From positions 40,556 to 104,555 of the IMG/VR virus record IMGVR_UViG_3300017917_002838: a stretch of 64,000 bases of DNA, one strand, 5' to 3'. This stretch comes from a virus. Shown here piece by piece: positions 23,157 through 32,435 of this stretch (positions are counted from its first letter, which is position 1; each line of letters begins with the position of its first letter). A program made the translations under genes and the position numbers. The notes under the pieces were generated by a model. The model was not told the DNA's origin, searched no databases, and was given only the letters and a program-made list of their open reading frames with translations.

Positions 23157-23312
23157 TCACCACCAATATATCACAAAGTAGAAAAATAATAGATCTACTG
23201 ATAAGCTTCTTTTATTTATTTGTATGCCAACTGCCAAAGTCTTAAATGAATAAGACCATTCTAAAGAAAGTCTAAATTTTTTACGTCCGGAAGAATATAC
23301 TCTATTCCTCAT
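23157..23312 (-). CDS. Small hypothetical protein (51 aa)
   Basis: An ATG at 23312 shares its first base with the stop of the upstream HTH gene (TAATG). The 51-residue frame reads MRNRVYSSGRKKFRLSLEWSYSF..., basic at first and ending in a hydrophobic, aromatic segment (LLFFYFVIYWW) that may enter the membrane. The frame fills an otherwise empty gap of the coupled operon exactly. Function unknown. Confidence 0.6.
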   Translation of the reverse strand: MRNRVYSSGRKKFRLSLEWSYSFKTLAVGIQINKRSLSVDLLFFYFVIYWW

Positions 23313-23797
23313 TAGTCCGCCTTCCAAACTGGTATAAATTTTCCGTCTTCTGTTTTCGTATACAGAATGATATTATTTTTTAAAAGAGCTGTCAACTCCC
23401 TTTTATTAGGAAGATCTTCTATATTTCTTCCTGAAGATAAAATAAATTCATATATTTCAATAATGTCATCTTCGCTAAAAATATATTTCCACCACCCTGA
23501 ATCTGGTTTTCCTATAGGAATAGCTTTTTGTGGAGCCCGAACCTTGCCCTCTATTATATAATCTTGTATAGTTACTCTATGTTTATTTAAAATAGTACTT
23601 ACTTCTGTTAGTGTAAAAGCATTTTGCATATATTTAACGACATCAGAGTATATAAATATCATTCTTTTTTGATCTGAATATGACCAGGCAATTATCTGAT
23701 CTTTAGCCCTGGAAGATCTTAGAACACGGTAAAGTTTTTTATCTAAATAAAAATACTTAAACTTTTTGCTTGTTCTATTTCTTTTTGTTGTAGCCAT
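23312..23797 (-). CDS. MerR/excisionase-like HTH protein
   Basis: The 161-residue protein has a basic N-terminus (TTKRNRTSKKFKYF), a strand pair, then a helix-turn-helix of the excisionase type at about residues 58-80 (FTLTEVSTILNKHRVTIQDYIIEGKV), followed by a wing (WWKYIFSEDDIIEIYEFI). It overlaps the upstream zinc-ribbon gene by 55 bases. It is probably a DNA-binding regulator. No integrase is present, so an excisionase role is unlikely. Confidence 0.7.
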   Translation of the reverse strand: MATTKRNRTSKKFKYFYLDKKLYRVLRSSRAKDQIIAWSYSDQKRMIFIYSDVVKYMQNAFTLTEVSTILNKHRVTIQDYIIEGKVRAPQKAIPIGKPDSGWWKYIFSEDDIIEIYEFILSSGRNIEDLPNKRELTALLKNNIILYTKTEDGKFIPVWKAD

Positions 23798-23931
23798 ACA
23801 GCAAGTACCGATTTCTCTTTATGAAGCATCCACCGCTTACCGCACATAATACAAAATAGTTCTACGTGCAACTTTTGAGAAAATACTCTGTCTATAAAAA
23901 CTCGACCATTGCATTTTCTGCAGGTAAACAT
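23743..23931 (-). CDS. Zinc ribbon protein
   Basis: A 62-residue protein with CRKCNGRVF at residues 4-12 and FCIMCGKRW at about 31-39, two CxxC pairs that make a zinc ribbon, followed by a helix. It starts right after the metallophosphoesterase stop and overlaps the HTH gene. It could bind nucleic acid; function unknown. Confidence 0.7.
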   Translation of the reverse strand: MFTCRKCNGRVFIDRVFSQKLHVELFCIMCGKRWMLHKEKSVLAVWLQQKEIEQAKSLSIFI

Positions 23932-24738
23932 TTATATCGAAAAGACCTTTCCATCTACCACACATGTATAGTCTGGAGATATTTCAATTATTTGAACATG
24001 TGGCCATTCGCCATTTTCTATATGAGCAATTGCAAAACCTTTTTGCCAATCATGATGTTGAGTATATTTCATTCCTTCGCTTTTTTCATCGCACATGTGT
24101 CCGATTTCATATCCACGAATTGTTTCGCCCTTACCATCATTTCTTAACTCATATGTTTGAAAGTGTGAGGCTATTCTATGAGAATGACCTCGAATTAATG
24201 ACACCTGAAGATCATTCATGTCTTTTCTCACAGCTCCAGTGTCTGCCACCGAAAGTCCGTGATGAACGTGAATATCTCCATATCTTTTTTTAGGAAGTTC
24301 ATTATAATAAATATAATCGTAACCATATGAGTCAAGTCCCCATAGCGATTCTGGTGTTACTAATTTAATATAATCTGGAAGTTTTGCATCTACATAATTA
24401 AAAATTCTTACATCATGATTTCCAAGTGCTGTAAATAGCTCTGCTTTTTTACCAGCAACATCCCGATTCATTTTATAAAATTCTCTAGCGTCTTTAGCCT
24501 CATGCTCCATTAACGGAATAATAGCTTCACCATTTTCTGCCTTATGCATTTTTAAGAATTCGGCAGATCTTCCTTCTGTATATTTACTATAACAGGCTTG
24601 ATCGTCTGTATCACCCAAAATGTCTACTACGTCCGGCTTCCACCACTTCATTACCTTAAACCAAAGCTCAATAGCTTTGTTGTCTTGATAAGGAAATTGC
24701 TGGTCAGAAGACAGCATCCATTTTAAATCATTAGACAT
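23932..24738 (-). CDS. Calcineurin-like metallophosphoesterase
   Basis: The 268-residue phosphoesterase shows the ordered metal motifs: SSDQQFPYQD near residue 11 (DxQ in place of the usual DxH, a variation I associate with actinophage members), DILGDTDD near 41, GNHDVR near 107, HVHHG near 155 and RGHSHR near 180. It probably hydrolyses a phosphodiester or phosphomonoester. The substrate in phages is unknown. A terminator at 24757 separates it from the structural genes. Confidence 0.88.
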   Translation of the reverse strand: MSNDLKWMLSSDQQFPYQDNKAIELWFKVMKWWKPDVVDILGDTDDQACYSKYTEGRSAEFLKMHKAENGEAIIPLMEHEAKDAREFYKMNRDVAGKKAELFTALGNHDVRIFNYVDAKLPDYIKLVTPESLWGLDSYGYDYIYYNELPKKRYGDIHVHHGLSVADTGAVRKDMNDLQVSLIRGHSHRIASHFQTYELRNDGKGETIRGYEIGHMCDEKSEGMKYTQHHDWQKGFAIAHIENGEWPHVQIIEISPDYTCVVDGKVFSI

Positions 24739-24756
24739 TTTTCTCCCTATATGTAA

Positions 24757-24778
24757 AAAGTCACGAAACCGTGACTTT
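24757..24778 (-). terminator. Terminator at the end of the structural module
   Basis: A 9-bp stem (AAAGTCACG with CGTGACTTT) and a 4-base loop, followed on the minus strand by TTTTTAC. It closes the structural transcript after the gene at 24819-25238. Confidence 0.88.
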
Positions 24779-24818
24779 AGGTACTACAAATTGTAGCATT
24801 ATGAATTGATATCGTCAA

Positions 24819-25238
24819 TTATCCGTGCAAGACTGCCATGAAATAAATATTTACCATGTATTCTTTTTTGTCACCAGTTTTATAATAAACGTAAACATCT
24901 GCCGAGTCTACTCTAATTTCACCAATTGTTACAGACATTTGCTCGTTTGCCAATCCACCTTCTGGGCTGCTAACATTTGCAATAACAGATTGTGGTGCCA
25001 TTGAGAAAAATCCTTCAAAATTAGCAATAAATTTTGTTGCCTTGCCAGCTACCACTTTTTGTTTTCCGGTTAATCCACCAAATATTTGTGGCTGAATACT
25101 ATTTTCTAAAGAACTTTGACCAGGTCTTCTTCCTACAATTGGAATAGATGATCTTACCGCATAAAAATCTTGAGCTAAACTATTTAGAGTGGAAGCATCT
25201 AATGGTGTTCCATCTGGAAAGTTATATGCCTGAGCCAT
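24819..25238 (-). CDS. Hypothetical structural protein
   Basis: A 139-residue protein beginning MAQAYNFPDGTPLDASTLNSLAQDFYAVRS, a pattern typical of tail-associated attachment proteins that start with a short conserved anchor. The remainder is strand-rich (SVTIGEIRVDSADVYVYYK). It is the last gene of the tail module. No enzyme motif is seen. Confidence 0.65.
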   Translation of the reverse strand: MAQAYNFPDGTPLDASTLNSLAQDFYAVRSSIPIVGRRPGQSSLENSIQPQIFGGLTGKQKVVAGKATKFIANFEGFFSMAPQSVIANVSSPEGGLANEQMSVTIGEIRVDSADVYVYYKTGDKKEYMVNIYFMAVLHG

Positions 25239-25246
25239 TTTTCTCC

Positions 25247-25426
25247 TTAGTTATCTAAGCTATCTAGATGTAGCTGATACTCTTTTTCTGCTTTTTCTTT
25301 TTCTTCTTTTTCATTAAGCATCTGTGTTATTTCTGATCTTAAAATTGCAATTTGTGTTTCATAATTAGCTGCCATCTCACCAATTTTTTGCTGAAGAGCT
25401 GTAATTATTAATTCTGATTTATTCAT
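25247..25426 (-). CDS. Small coiled-coil protein (59 aa)
   Basis: The ATG at 25426 shares a base with the upstream stop (TAATG). The 59-residue product is one long helix (LQQKIGEMAANYETQIAILRSEI, then LNEKEEKEKAEKEYQL) with heptad pattern. Its position among tail genes suggests a trimeric coiled-coil connector or chaperone. Function unknown. Confidence 0.7.
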   Translation of the reverse strand: MNKSELIITALQQKIGEMAANYETQIAILRSEITQMLNEKEEKEKAEKEYQLHLDSLDN

Positions 25427-25731
25427 TATTGTCCTGTAATATGTGGAAAAGCATTTACATTGTTCATGTATAAATATTGTCCAGGTGCAGCATATTCAAA
25501 AAGGGAATTTACTAAGTCTGGTGAAACCTCTAAAGAATTTAATTCTTCTTGTAGAGCTAGAACCTTTAAATTTATTTTTTCTATTTCAGAATTTGTAACA
25601 CTTATGATTCCAGAATTTTCTTCTGAATTAACATTATATTCAATTAATGCTAATTCAAAATTATATTTTTGTGCAGATAAATTTTTTAATTTACCAACCA
25701 CAATAGAAGCTTTTTCGTTATTTGAAAGCAT
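25426..25731 (-). CDS. Hypothetical helical protein
   Basis: A 101-residue protein: an N-terminal helix (NNEKASIVVGKLKNLSAQKYNFEL), a central coil and a helix SEIEKINLKVLALQEELNSL, with a C-terminal segment rich in Asn and Pro. AAGGAG precedes the ATG, and a TGGTATAAT promoter lies at 25752-25760. Probably a tail accessory protein. Confidence 0.65.
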   Translation of the reverse strand: MLSNNEKASIVVGKLKNLSAQKYNFELALIEYNVNSEENSGIISVTNSEIEKINLKVLALQEELNSLEVSPDLVNSLFEYAAPGQYLYMNNVNAFPHITGQ

Positions 25732-25751
25732 TTTTCTCCTTTATTTATATT

Positions 25752-25760
25752 ATTATACCA
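25752..25760 (-). promoter_or_regulatory. Extended -10 promoter in the minor tail region
   Basis: TGGTATAAT on the minus strand in the 37-base gap before the gene at 25426-25731. No good -35 is present. Transcription would start near 25745, with the ribosome site AAAGGAG in the leader. Confidence 0.5.
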
Positions 25761-25768
25761 TAACAGCA

Positions 25769-27298
25769 TTAAGTTGTTACATCTCCAATTATATAATATG
25801 GTTTATAAGATAAAAAATAATCAGATGCACCGTCGAATACCCAGTAAATTGCTTGTGCTGATAATCTATACTTAAAACCAGACTCTAAAGCAAGAGTTTG
25901 AGATACTTGCAAGGCTGATGACCCATATGGGTCGTCTAACCAAATTCCGGACGAACTAGAATTCGGAGTAGTGTTTCCGTATACAGAATATCCATTTATA
26001 TAAATAAATCTTGTGCTTCCATTACCAGAAAGAGGAAAAACAGATATAAATGCATTTGTAAATTTATTTAATTTGTGTGCATATATTTGAACATAGTGTG
26101 GCAAAGATGTGTAACTTCCACCTGGGGCTTTTAATTTAACTACGTACTGTGCAGTATTTGGCACTGGACCACTTTGAAAATAAGATGACGAATCTATTGT
26201 GCTTGAAGTTGTTATTGTATTAACAGTTGCTAAATTATATAATGATTTTAAATAATTAAATTTTATATAATTAGAATAAAAGTAATAATCAGACCCTTGA
26301 TATCTTCCAATTGTGTAGTTCCATACATAGCAATCATGTATTTTTCCTTCATTTGCATAAAAAGTCCAATATCCAGGTACAGAAGTATCATAAGATTGTA
26401 ATGCATTTGTTGTTCTATACCATGAGCCTGAACTCCAATATTCTGGATCTGAATGTACATTATTATATCTATTAGCTTGTATGTATTCTCCGTGTCCGGA
26501 TCCACCAGAACTTCCAACCAAAAAATAACCAATATTAGCTGAATCTATATACGCATTTCTAAATATTGATGTTTTTGCAATTGGGCTTGGTCCACATAAA
26601 TAATTAATTGACGACGTTGCACTATCGTTATACCCAGAAGCTTTTGCTTTTATTGATATTGTAAGAGATTTTCCCATTAAATTGTTTAAATCATTGAAAA
26701 ACCAAGTTGTTCTAAAAATTTTTCCATTCGATGTAACTGTTCCAGTTGCTGTTGAAGAAATTGTATAGGTATATGTTTGCTGATATAGAGGCGGAACAAG
26801 AGCATTTGTTACCTTTGTTGCAATTCTTCCATTTATATTAAATTGAGTAGGTGTAGCATTTCTAATATAAACTTTATCATTAATATCTAAATTTAATGTA
26901 CTAGTTAGCGTTACTGTAGATCCATTTCCAGAAAGACTAATTATGCTTGCTTGATAAAAAGATGAATCTAAAATTGTTGCATTTTGTGCAATATAGGTGC
27001 TTGTTGTATTATTATAAATTGAATATTCATACGAAGTTGCATTATCTACTGGTCTAAATTCAATTCCAAAATTTGTATCTCCGGCGGATGGATTAAATGG
27101 AGAATAATAATATACATTTAAATCTTGTACGGCATCTAAAGTTGGAGTAGGAGCAGCTGTTGAAAAAAATTGTTTCCATGTTCCCGAAACATTAACATAT
27201 CCAGATTTTATTGTTTTCCATGTTCCAGAAACTAATACTTTTGCTGATGTTATATTTCTCCATGTACCAGAGACTAAAACTTTCATCTGTTTTGCCAT
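25769..27298 (-). CDS. Minor tail / receptor-facing protein with N-terminal VSGTW repeats
   Basis: The 509-residue protein opens with three tandem units (KVLVSGTWRNI, KVLVSGTWKTI, VNVSGTWKQF). A fibronectin-like strand-rich region follows (FGIEFRPVDNATSYEYSIYN), with Ser/Thr/Gly/Tyr-rich C-terminal domains. It lies among minor tail genes and probably sits at the tail tip. No enzyme motif is visible. Confidence 0.65.
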   Translation of the reverse strand: MAKQMKVLVSGTWRNITSAKVLVSGTWKTIKSGYVNVSGTWKQFFSTAAPTPTLDAVQDLNVYYYSPFNPSAGDTNFGIEFRPVDNATSYEYSIYNNTTSTYIAQNATILDSSFYQASIISLSGNGSTVTLTSTLNLDINDKVYIRNATPTQFNINGRIATKVTNALVPPLYQQTYTYTISSTATGTVTSNGKIFRTTWFFNDLNNLMGKSLTISIKAKASGYNDSATSSINYLCGPSPIAKTSIFRNAYIDSANIGYFLVGSSGGSGHGEYIQANRYNNVHSDPEYWSSGSWYRTTNALQSYDTSVPGYWTFYANEGKIHDCYVWNYTIGRYQGSDYYFYSNYIKFNYLKSLYNLATVNTITTSSTIDSSSYFQSGPVPNTAQYVVKLKAPGGSYTSLPHYVQIYAHKLNKFTNAFISVFPLSGNGSTRFIYINGYSVYGNTTPNSSSSGIWLDDPYGSSALQVSQTLALESGFKYRLSAQAIYWVFDGASDYFLSYKPYYIIGDVTT

Positions 27299-27309
27299 AG
27301 CACACCTAT

Positions 27310-28785
27310 TTATTCATAAACAAATACTATGTCGCCATCGACATAATTTTTAACTAACAATGGATTGTTAATTGAATCATATTGCGTTTGATATGTACTT
27401 GGCATTGTTGTGCTAGTTTGAACAGTAATATTTCTAAGACCATGCCTGCTAGAAGAGTTAGATTGATTTAGTCTAACATCGCTTCCCCATAAAACAAAGG
27501 TGTAGTTAGTCCTTAACTGTATTCCTATTGTATTGTCATTATTAGTAATTCTAATATCATCTAATGCAGTAGCAGGATATATATATGGATTTGAAGCGGA
27601 TATAAAAAGCTGGCCAATTTTTCCGCCCCCAGTAACTTCTAAAGGACCCTTTATGTCTAACGCGGATCCAGTCCATTTAATATAATTTGTAGAGCTTCCT
27701 ATATTGATAACTGGATTTGAACTATACCAACCAATATACCAACCAGTTGTTGTATCTGTATAAGAAGTCTTTGAAGAATATATAGATCCACTACTATTCA
27801 TAATTATTCCAGCATTAATATTTCCACTGGTATCAAACTTTTGAGCCCTACTATTTGCTGTACTTGCAGTTGAACTTGCAGAACTTGCAGTACTTGAAAT
27901 TGATCCAATGTCTGTTGGAGTATATCCACCTATTGCAACATATCCTGCTAGATCTGCTCTAAATTTAACATCGTTTGCTGAATCATATACTGCTAATCCT
28001 GGAAGTACTGGATATGTTAATGATATTGGAGATCCCGTAATGGGATCAGGATAACTTGTAATATTTGTTGTAGAACTAGATAATTCTATTCTTGCACCAG
28101 TTGCATTTCCGGCTCTCAAAAATGAGGTTGCGTCTATGGTTCCAGCTTTAATATTATTAAATACCAAAACGTCGCCTTTAAGTTTGCTTATTGTTACTGC
28201 TCCGGGACCAAGGTCTACATCAGATGCTCTAGTAGCTCCGCCAGAAACTGTAGCAACTAGAGCTTTTGATGATTCGTCTCCATTTGCATTTACTGCAGAA
28301 GCGAATATATAAACTGGTTCTGAATATCTTACATATGTACCATCAACAGAAAGTGTAATTGTATTTTCAATTAGATCAGAATACAAAACTCCAGCTAATT
28401 TTGCAGTAGTATTAGAATATGTATTTTCGTAACCAGCATAAACATTAATACATTTAAAACCATCGAAAGATTCTTCTGGATCGTCTCCTTGGTATGTTCC
28501 ATCCCAAGTAATTAAAATTGATGCGAACTCGCTACTAGCGGTAAATCCAGTTGGAACTTTGGGAGGATCAGCTTCGGTATCTATTAAATAAGATGGAGAC
28601 CAGTTGGATACAGACCCATCATTATAAACCCACTGAAACTGTAGTGCATATTCACTATCTGAATTTAAATCATCTACAACGATATCAAAATAGTCTCTTG
28701 GAATATTTTTTTGTTTAGGTGTGATGGCAAGATCTTCTGGTAGATTTGGATTTACCTTAATATCAAGCACATCTTTGTAGCTCAT
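27310..28785 (-). CDS. Minor tail protein with fibronectin III domains
   Basis: A 491-residue protein. Residues about 30-190 contain FnIII-like strands (YALQFQWVYNDGSVSNWSPSY, then PPKVPTGFTASSEFASILITW). The segment ATVSGGATRASDVDLGPGAVTISKLKGD and the later Ser/Thr repeats (SSTASSASSTAST) are typical of actinophage tail proteins. It is TAATG-coupled to the gene upstream. Likely a host-contact protein on the tail tip. Confidence 0.72.
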   Translation of the reverse strand: MSYKDVLDIKVNPNLPEDLAITPKQKNIPRDYFDIVVDDLNSDSEYALQFQWVYNDGSVSNWSPSYLIDTEADPPKVPTGFTASSEFASILITWDGTYQGDDPEESFDGFKCINVYAGYENTYSNTTAKLAGVLYSDLIENTITLSVDGTYVRYSEPVYIFASAVNANGDESSKALVATVSGGATRASDVDLGPGAVTISKLKGDVLVFNNIKAGTIDATSFLRAGNATGARIELSSSTTNITSYPDPITGSPISLTYPVLPGLAVYDSANDVKFRADLAGYVAIGGYTPTDIGSISSTASSASSTASTANSRAQKFDTSGNINAGIIMNSSGSIYSSKTSYTDTTTGWYIGWYSSNPVINIGSSTNYIKWTGSALDIKGPLEVTGGGKIGQLFISASNPYIYPATALDDIRITNNDNTIGIQLRTNYTFVLWGSDVRLNQSNSSSRHGLRNITVQTSTTMPSTYQTQYDSINNPLLVKNYVDGDIVFVYE

Positions 28786-29960
28786 TAGAAGCTTAACTCC
28801 AGTCTATACTCGATATCTACCTGTCTTCCTGCAACTTTGGTTAGTGGTGATGCTAAAACTGCTCTGCTAATAAGACCAAAAATTGGATCAAACGTGTCTT
28901 CATCATTTATTCTTAGCCCATCAAAATATACAGTTGCTGGTGATGCTGCGCTAGAACAATTTACTACAATTCCAACTTTAGATATTGTTGTTGGGTCTGG
29001 AGTTCCAGTTGTGTTTCCAAATAAACTAGATAAGGATATTGATTGAATTTTATTTCCAGTACCAGAAGTCGGAGTAAATGTAGCAGTATAATAATCTGAT
29101 GCTGAACTATACAGCTTAACATCTATTGAAGAAAGGTTTGTGTCTGCTCTGTTATAACATAATGTTAGTGTATCATTTACGCTATATCCTGAAATATCTG
29201 TTTTAACAATTTCATTTAAATATTCAATGCTTGTAGTTGCACCATCATTTGACACTTCTAATAAATATGAACCAATTCTTGGAGTGGGTGTTGTTACCAA
29301 AGTGGGGTTTCCATCAGTTGTGCTATTTACCCAATTAAATTTATTTTCAAAAGTTGTGACGAATTTGCTATCAAAATTATTATTCGATGCTCTGGTTCCT
29401 GGATACAAACCAATTTCAGAAATTACTCCGGCAACATCTTGTGGAATTGATGTTTTATAAACAGTTTCATATGTATTTACTGTAGCAGTTCCACCGCTTA
29501 CATATGCAGCAGTATTTGTTCCAGAAATTGTAAATTGAGTAGCTGTTGCCGATGCTATAGTTGCTCCATACTGAATATATGAAGATGGACTAACTCCAGT
29601 TATGTCAACAGATTGTCCAGCTGTAAATGAATTATTTGCCGTAAATGTTATTACTGATCCATTTCCTGCAATATTTGTTATTGTTGCTTCAGACAAATTA
29701 ATATTTAAACTTCCATATTGAATTGGAAGTCTATAGAACTCAAAGTCCAGTCTGGTGTCTATTGGTTTTTCTGAAGTTGTTCCAGCAGCCGTAGAATCTG
29801 TTGCGGAACCACCTACACCCATTGCTATATCTTTTTTATCAAATACAACATTACCGGCCAAGAAATTTGTTAAAAATCTTTTTCCAAACCTGGTTATAAC
29901 GTTAGACTGTCGAGCTACTTCTTTGCCATTTTCATAAAATACATAAGTACCTTTAATCAT
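28785..29960 (-). CDS. Minor tail protein
   Basis: A 391-residue beta-rich protein with the opening IKGTYVFYENGKEVARQSNVITRFGKRFLTNFLAGN, similar in style to phage tail proteins that carry a jelly-roll. The C-terminal half (NDTLTLCYNRADTNLSSIDVKLYS, DGLRINDED) looks like a carbohydrate-binding jelly-roll. It overlaps the gene upstream by 4 bases. Receptor binding or tip structure is inferred. Confidence 0.68.
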   Translation of the reverse strand: MIKGTYVFYENGKEVARQSNVITRFGKRFLTNFLAGNVVFDKKDIAMGVGGSATDSTAAGTTSEKPIDTRLDFEFYRLPIQYGSLNINLSEATITNIAGNGSVITFTANNSFTAGQSVDITGVSPSSYIQYGATIASATATQFTISGTNTAAYVSGGTATVNTYETVYKTSIPQDVAGVISEIGLYPGTRASNNNFDSKFVTTFENKFNWVNSTTDGNPTLVTTPTPRIGSYLLEVSNDGATTSIEYLNEIVKTDISGYSVNDTLTLCYNRADTNLSSIDVKLYSSASDYYTATFTPTSGTGNKIQSISLSSLFGNTTGTPDPTTISKVGIVVNCSSAASPATVYFDGLRINDEDTFDPIFGLISRAVLASPLTKVAGRQVDIEYRLELSF

Positions 29961-30340
29961 ACTATCGACTTCCTCACGTTTACCCCTTTAACACTTAAAC
30001 CTTTTGAATTTGTAACTCTTACTGTAATTTTAAATTTTTTGCTATTACCAACGTAGTATGGTGTTGGTCCAGATATTTTTTTAACTTCTTCTAAATCTAC
30101 TATATCGCCAGGTTCAGTTAAAACCGTTCCTTCTAACGATTTGTCTTCTTTAATATATGCAGAAGTAAATTGTGAATCTAGACCGCTAAGAACTGGTGAT
30201 AATTCTGCATAAATATCTCCTGAAGGAATTATTCTATAAAGACTTGGATCTAAATCTCTAGCCTCTGGAGAATTCTCATAAATTGCTATTTTAGGAACTC
30301 TAACAATTTGAGAGCTTGTTATTCCTTTTTTATTTTTCAT
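29957..30340 (-). CDS. Small tail protein, predicted leaderless mRNA
   Basis: A 127-residue beta-rich protein (VRVPKIAIYENSPEARDLDPSLYRIIP). The ATG at 30340 has no ribosome site but lies six bases after TATAAT, so a leaderless message is likely. It overlaps the following gene by 4 bases. No domain is recognised; position suggests a tail tip part. Confidence 0.65.
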   Translation of the reverse strand: MKNKKGITSSQIVRVPKIAIYENSPEARDLDPSLYRIIPSGDIYAELSPVLSGLDSQFTSAYIKEDKSLEGTVLTEPGDIVDLEEVKKISGPTPYYVGNSKKFKITVRVTNSKGLSVKGVNVRKSIV

Positions 30341-30346
30341 TTTAAT

Positions 30347-30355
30347 ATTATATCA
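30347..30355 (-). promoter_or_regulatory. Leaderless extended -10 promoter
   Basis: TGATATAAT on the minus strand ends six bases before the ATG at 30340, the same geometry as at the terminase operon. No -35 is recognised. Transcription should begin at or next to the start codon. Confidence 0.55.
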
Positions 30356-30359
30356 TTTA

Positions 30360-32435
30360 TCAGCTGTAAATTGCACGACAAACGATATCGGTCTCCAATC
30401 CTTGATTATAGTTTAGCGTTACATCTGTTACCAAAAATCTCATTGAATCTGTTAAACCTGGTCTAGAATAATTAATCTTAACAATATCACCTGGAGATAT
30501 TAGTGGGTTTCCAAATACAGACATTCTAACAATAATTTGTTTTTTAGACCATTGTGTTTTAATCCAGTCTGCTAATTTTTTAGCATCTTCTTCTTTTTGA
30601 ATCCAGGTTGAATCAAAGATAATTGGTTCTAGTCCTGCTGCATCTGATGGAGTATCTGTTTTATATTCTAATTGTCCAGCATTATAAACCTGAGTTCCAA
30701 CTATTTGAAATGATAATGAATTTCCATCACTTGCAGGAACTTGACCACCTGTATTATTCATTAAAAACATTTCAAATCCAAAATTATTTGTTTTCGTTCC
30801 CAATATTTCTATATGAGGATTTATTCCTTTGCTTGCATATTTTGCATATCCAGGATTTCCACTTTCATATTTTGTTTTAATTTGTTTAATTTCTTTAGCG
30901 GTGGTTCCAAATTCTAGCATGGTTCCGATATGCTCTTCAGATGTAGAATCAAATACTCTGTTCCCAAATAGGAAGGACATTGCCTGATCTTCAATTTTTC
31001 CATTTTTATTTAAAATCTTTTTAGGATTGTTAAATTCTTCTTCAGTCAGCGGATAGGCATAAACATAGTCATAATTTGCTGTTCCAGTTTGAGCCATAAG
31101 ACCCACATAAGTTGTAACTGGCAAATCTTCTGGCTCGGGATCTGTTGCTACAAATTTTTTACCATTTACATAAATAGTTATTTTTCTTTCAGCAGATGTT
31201 GAGTTATTTACTAATGCAGTTATATTATAAGTTTCACCACCATAAATAGCAGTAACTCTTTTATCGCTGGAATTTTGAGTATCTTTTAAAATTGTTTTAG
31301 ATCCTCCAACAACTTTAGCAACATATATGTCACGTTTATCTCCCGTACTATATCTTGCTGTTGATCTTGTAAATATAAAATATCCATCTGTTCCGGTATC
31401 GTTTGTAAAAAATCCAAGCCCTCCGGCTTGCTCTGGTTTTTTTTCATTAAAATCTAAAAACATGGTTGTGCCAAATGCAAAATATTTATATGGTATTTGT
31501 TCATAAATATATGTTGCTAAATTTAATGCAGAATATGTTGTTGGGAAATTCATATTTTTTATTGCTATAGAAACTTTATCTGAATTTTTAGAATTATTTG
31601 TAATTGATAAAACAGAATTTTGTATATCAGGAATTGTTGTTTTTAATATTGGAATAATTGGTTTTTTGGGAGCTGATTGAGATTCAGTTTTTGCTATTTC
31701 AACTTGTTCTTGAGGTTTTGGTGCGGCAACTGATTGTACAGTAGTTGTAGTAGTTTTCTTTTTTGTTCCAACTGTTGAAGATTTTGATGTACTTGAACTT
31801 TTAGGAACTGTTTTTTTAGTTTGAGTTACAGTTTTTTGAGGAGCTTTAAGGCCATCCATATGAGCTCCATGTGGAATCACAACAGATTTTGCCTGTGGTT
31901 TTTGAACAGAAACTTTTGTAGACTTTGGCGTTGTAAATGTAATTTTTACTGTATCAGAATCATATGAGTTTATTACTTGTGAACTTGAATTTTGCAAAAC
32001 AGTTGTTAATTGTATTTCTAATCTATATTTTGTATTTGAAATTAATGCTGGCATTGGGTCATTAGTAGAAAGTATTGATATTTCATCAACATTTCCAACT
32101 AAAGGAACTGTGTTGTTTTGATTTAAAACATTATATACAGTAGTTGTGTCTCCAGTTAATAATAATTCTTTAATTTTTACTATTAATGGAGGATTATATG
32201 GGGTATAAAAATAATTTACATAAAAGTCATTTACTAGTGATGAGTTACTAACCTTATAAAGTTTTACTGTAAAATTAAAACGATATTTATTTGTTCCTAA
32301 TTGTGCTGGAGAAAAATATTTTGGAGTTAACTCAAAGCTGGCTGAACAGGAAGTACTTTTTAAATTTAATATTTTAAGTTTATTAACAGATCCATTGTTA
32401 TTAGTATTTCCAGAGTATATTGGTTCTCTTGCCAT
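30360..32435 (-). CDS. Large minor tail protein with concanavalin-like domain
   Basis: The ATG at 32435 shares a base with the stop of the gene upstream (TAATG) and has GGAGGTGG in front; a GTG 21 bases earlier is less likely. The 691-residue protein has N-terminal strands, a Lys/Thr/Ser-rich hinge (KSSSTSKSSTVGTKKKTTTTT, split over about residues 205-235) and a concanavalin/LamG-like domain (about 330-470, with YFAFGTTMFLDFN and GGETYNITALVN). The C-terminal part ends PGDIVKINYSRPGLTDSMRFLVTDV. It probably forms part of the tail tip hub. Confidence 0.7.
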   Translation of the reverse strand: MAREPIYSGNTNNNGSVNKLKILNLKSTSCSASFELTPKYFSPAQLGTNKYRFNFTVKLYKVSNSSLVNDFYVNYFYTPYNPPLIVKIKELLLTGDTTTVYNVLNQNNTVPLVGNVDEISILSTNDPMPALISNTKYRLEIQLTTVLQNSSSQVINSYDSDTVKITFTTPKSTKVSVQKPQAKSVVIPHGAHMDGLKAPQKTVTQTKKTVPKSSSTSKSSTVGTKKKTTTTTVQSVAAPKPQEQVEIAKTESQSAPKKPIIPILKTTIPDIQNSVLSITNNSKNSDKVSIAIKNMNFPTTYSALNLATYIYEQIPYKYFAFGTTMFLDFNEKKPEQAGGLGFFTNDTGTDGYFIFTRSTARYSTGDKRDIYVAKVVGGSKTILKDTQNSSDKRVTAIYGGETYNITALVNNSTSAERKITIYVNGKKFVATDPEPEDLPVTTYVGLMAQTGTANYDYVYAYPLTEEEFNNPKKILNKNGKIEDQAMSFLFGNRVFDSTSEEHIGTMLEFGTTAKEIKQIKTKYESGNPGYAKYASKGINPHIEILGTKTNNFGFEMFLMNNTGGQVPASDGNSLSFQIVGTQVYNAGQLEYKTDTPSDAAGLEPIIFDSTWIQKEEDAKKLADWIKTQWSKKQIIVRMSVFGNPLISPGDIVKINYSRPGLTDSMRFLVTDVTLNYNQGLETDIVCRAIYS

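Noticed and set aside
23312-23797. Excisionase and thus a temperate phage
   Set aside because: No integrase, attachment site or repressor is found. The HTH protein can as well be a transcription regulator.
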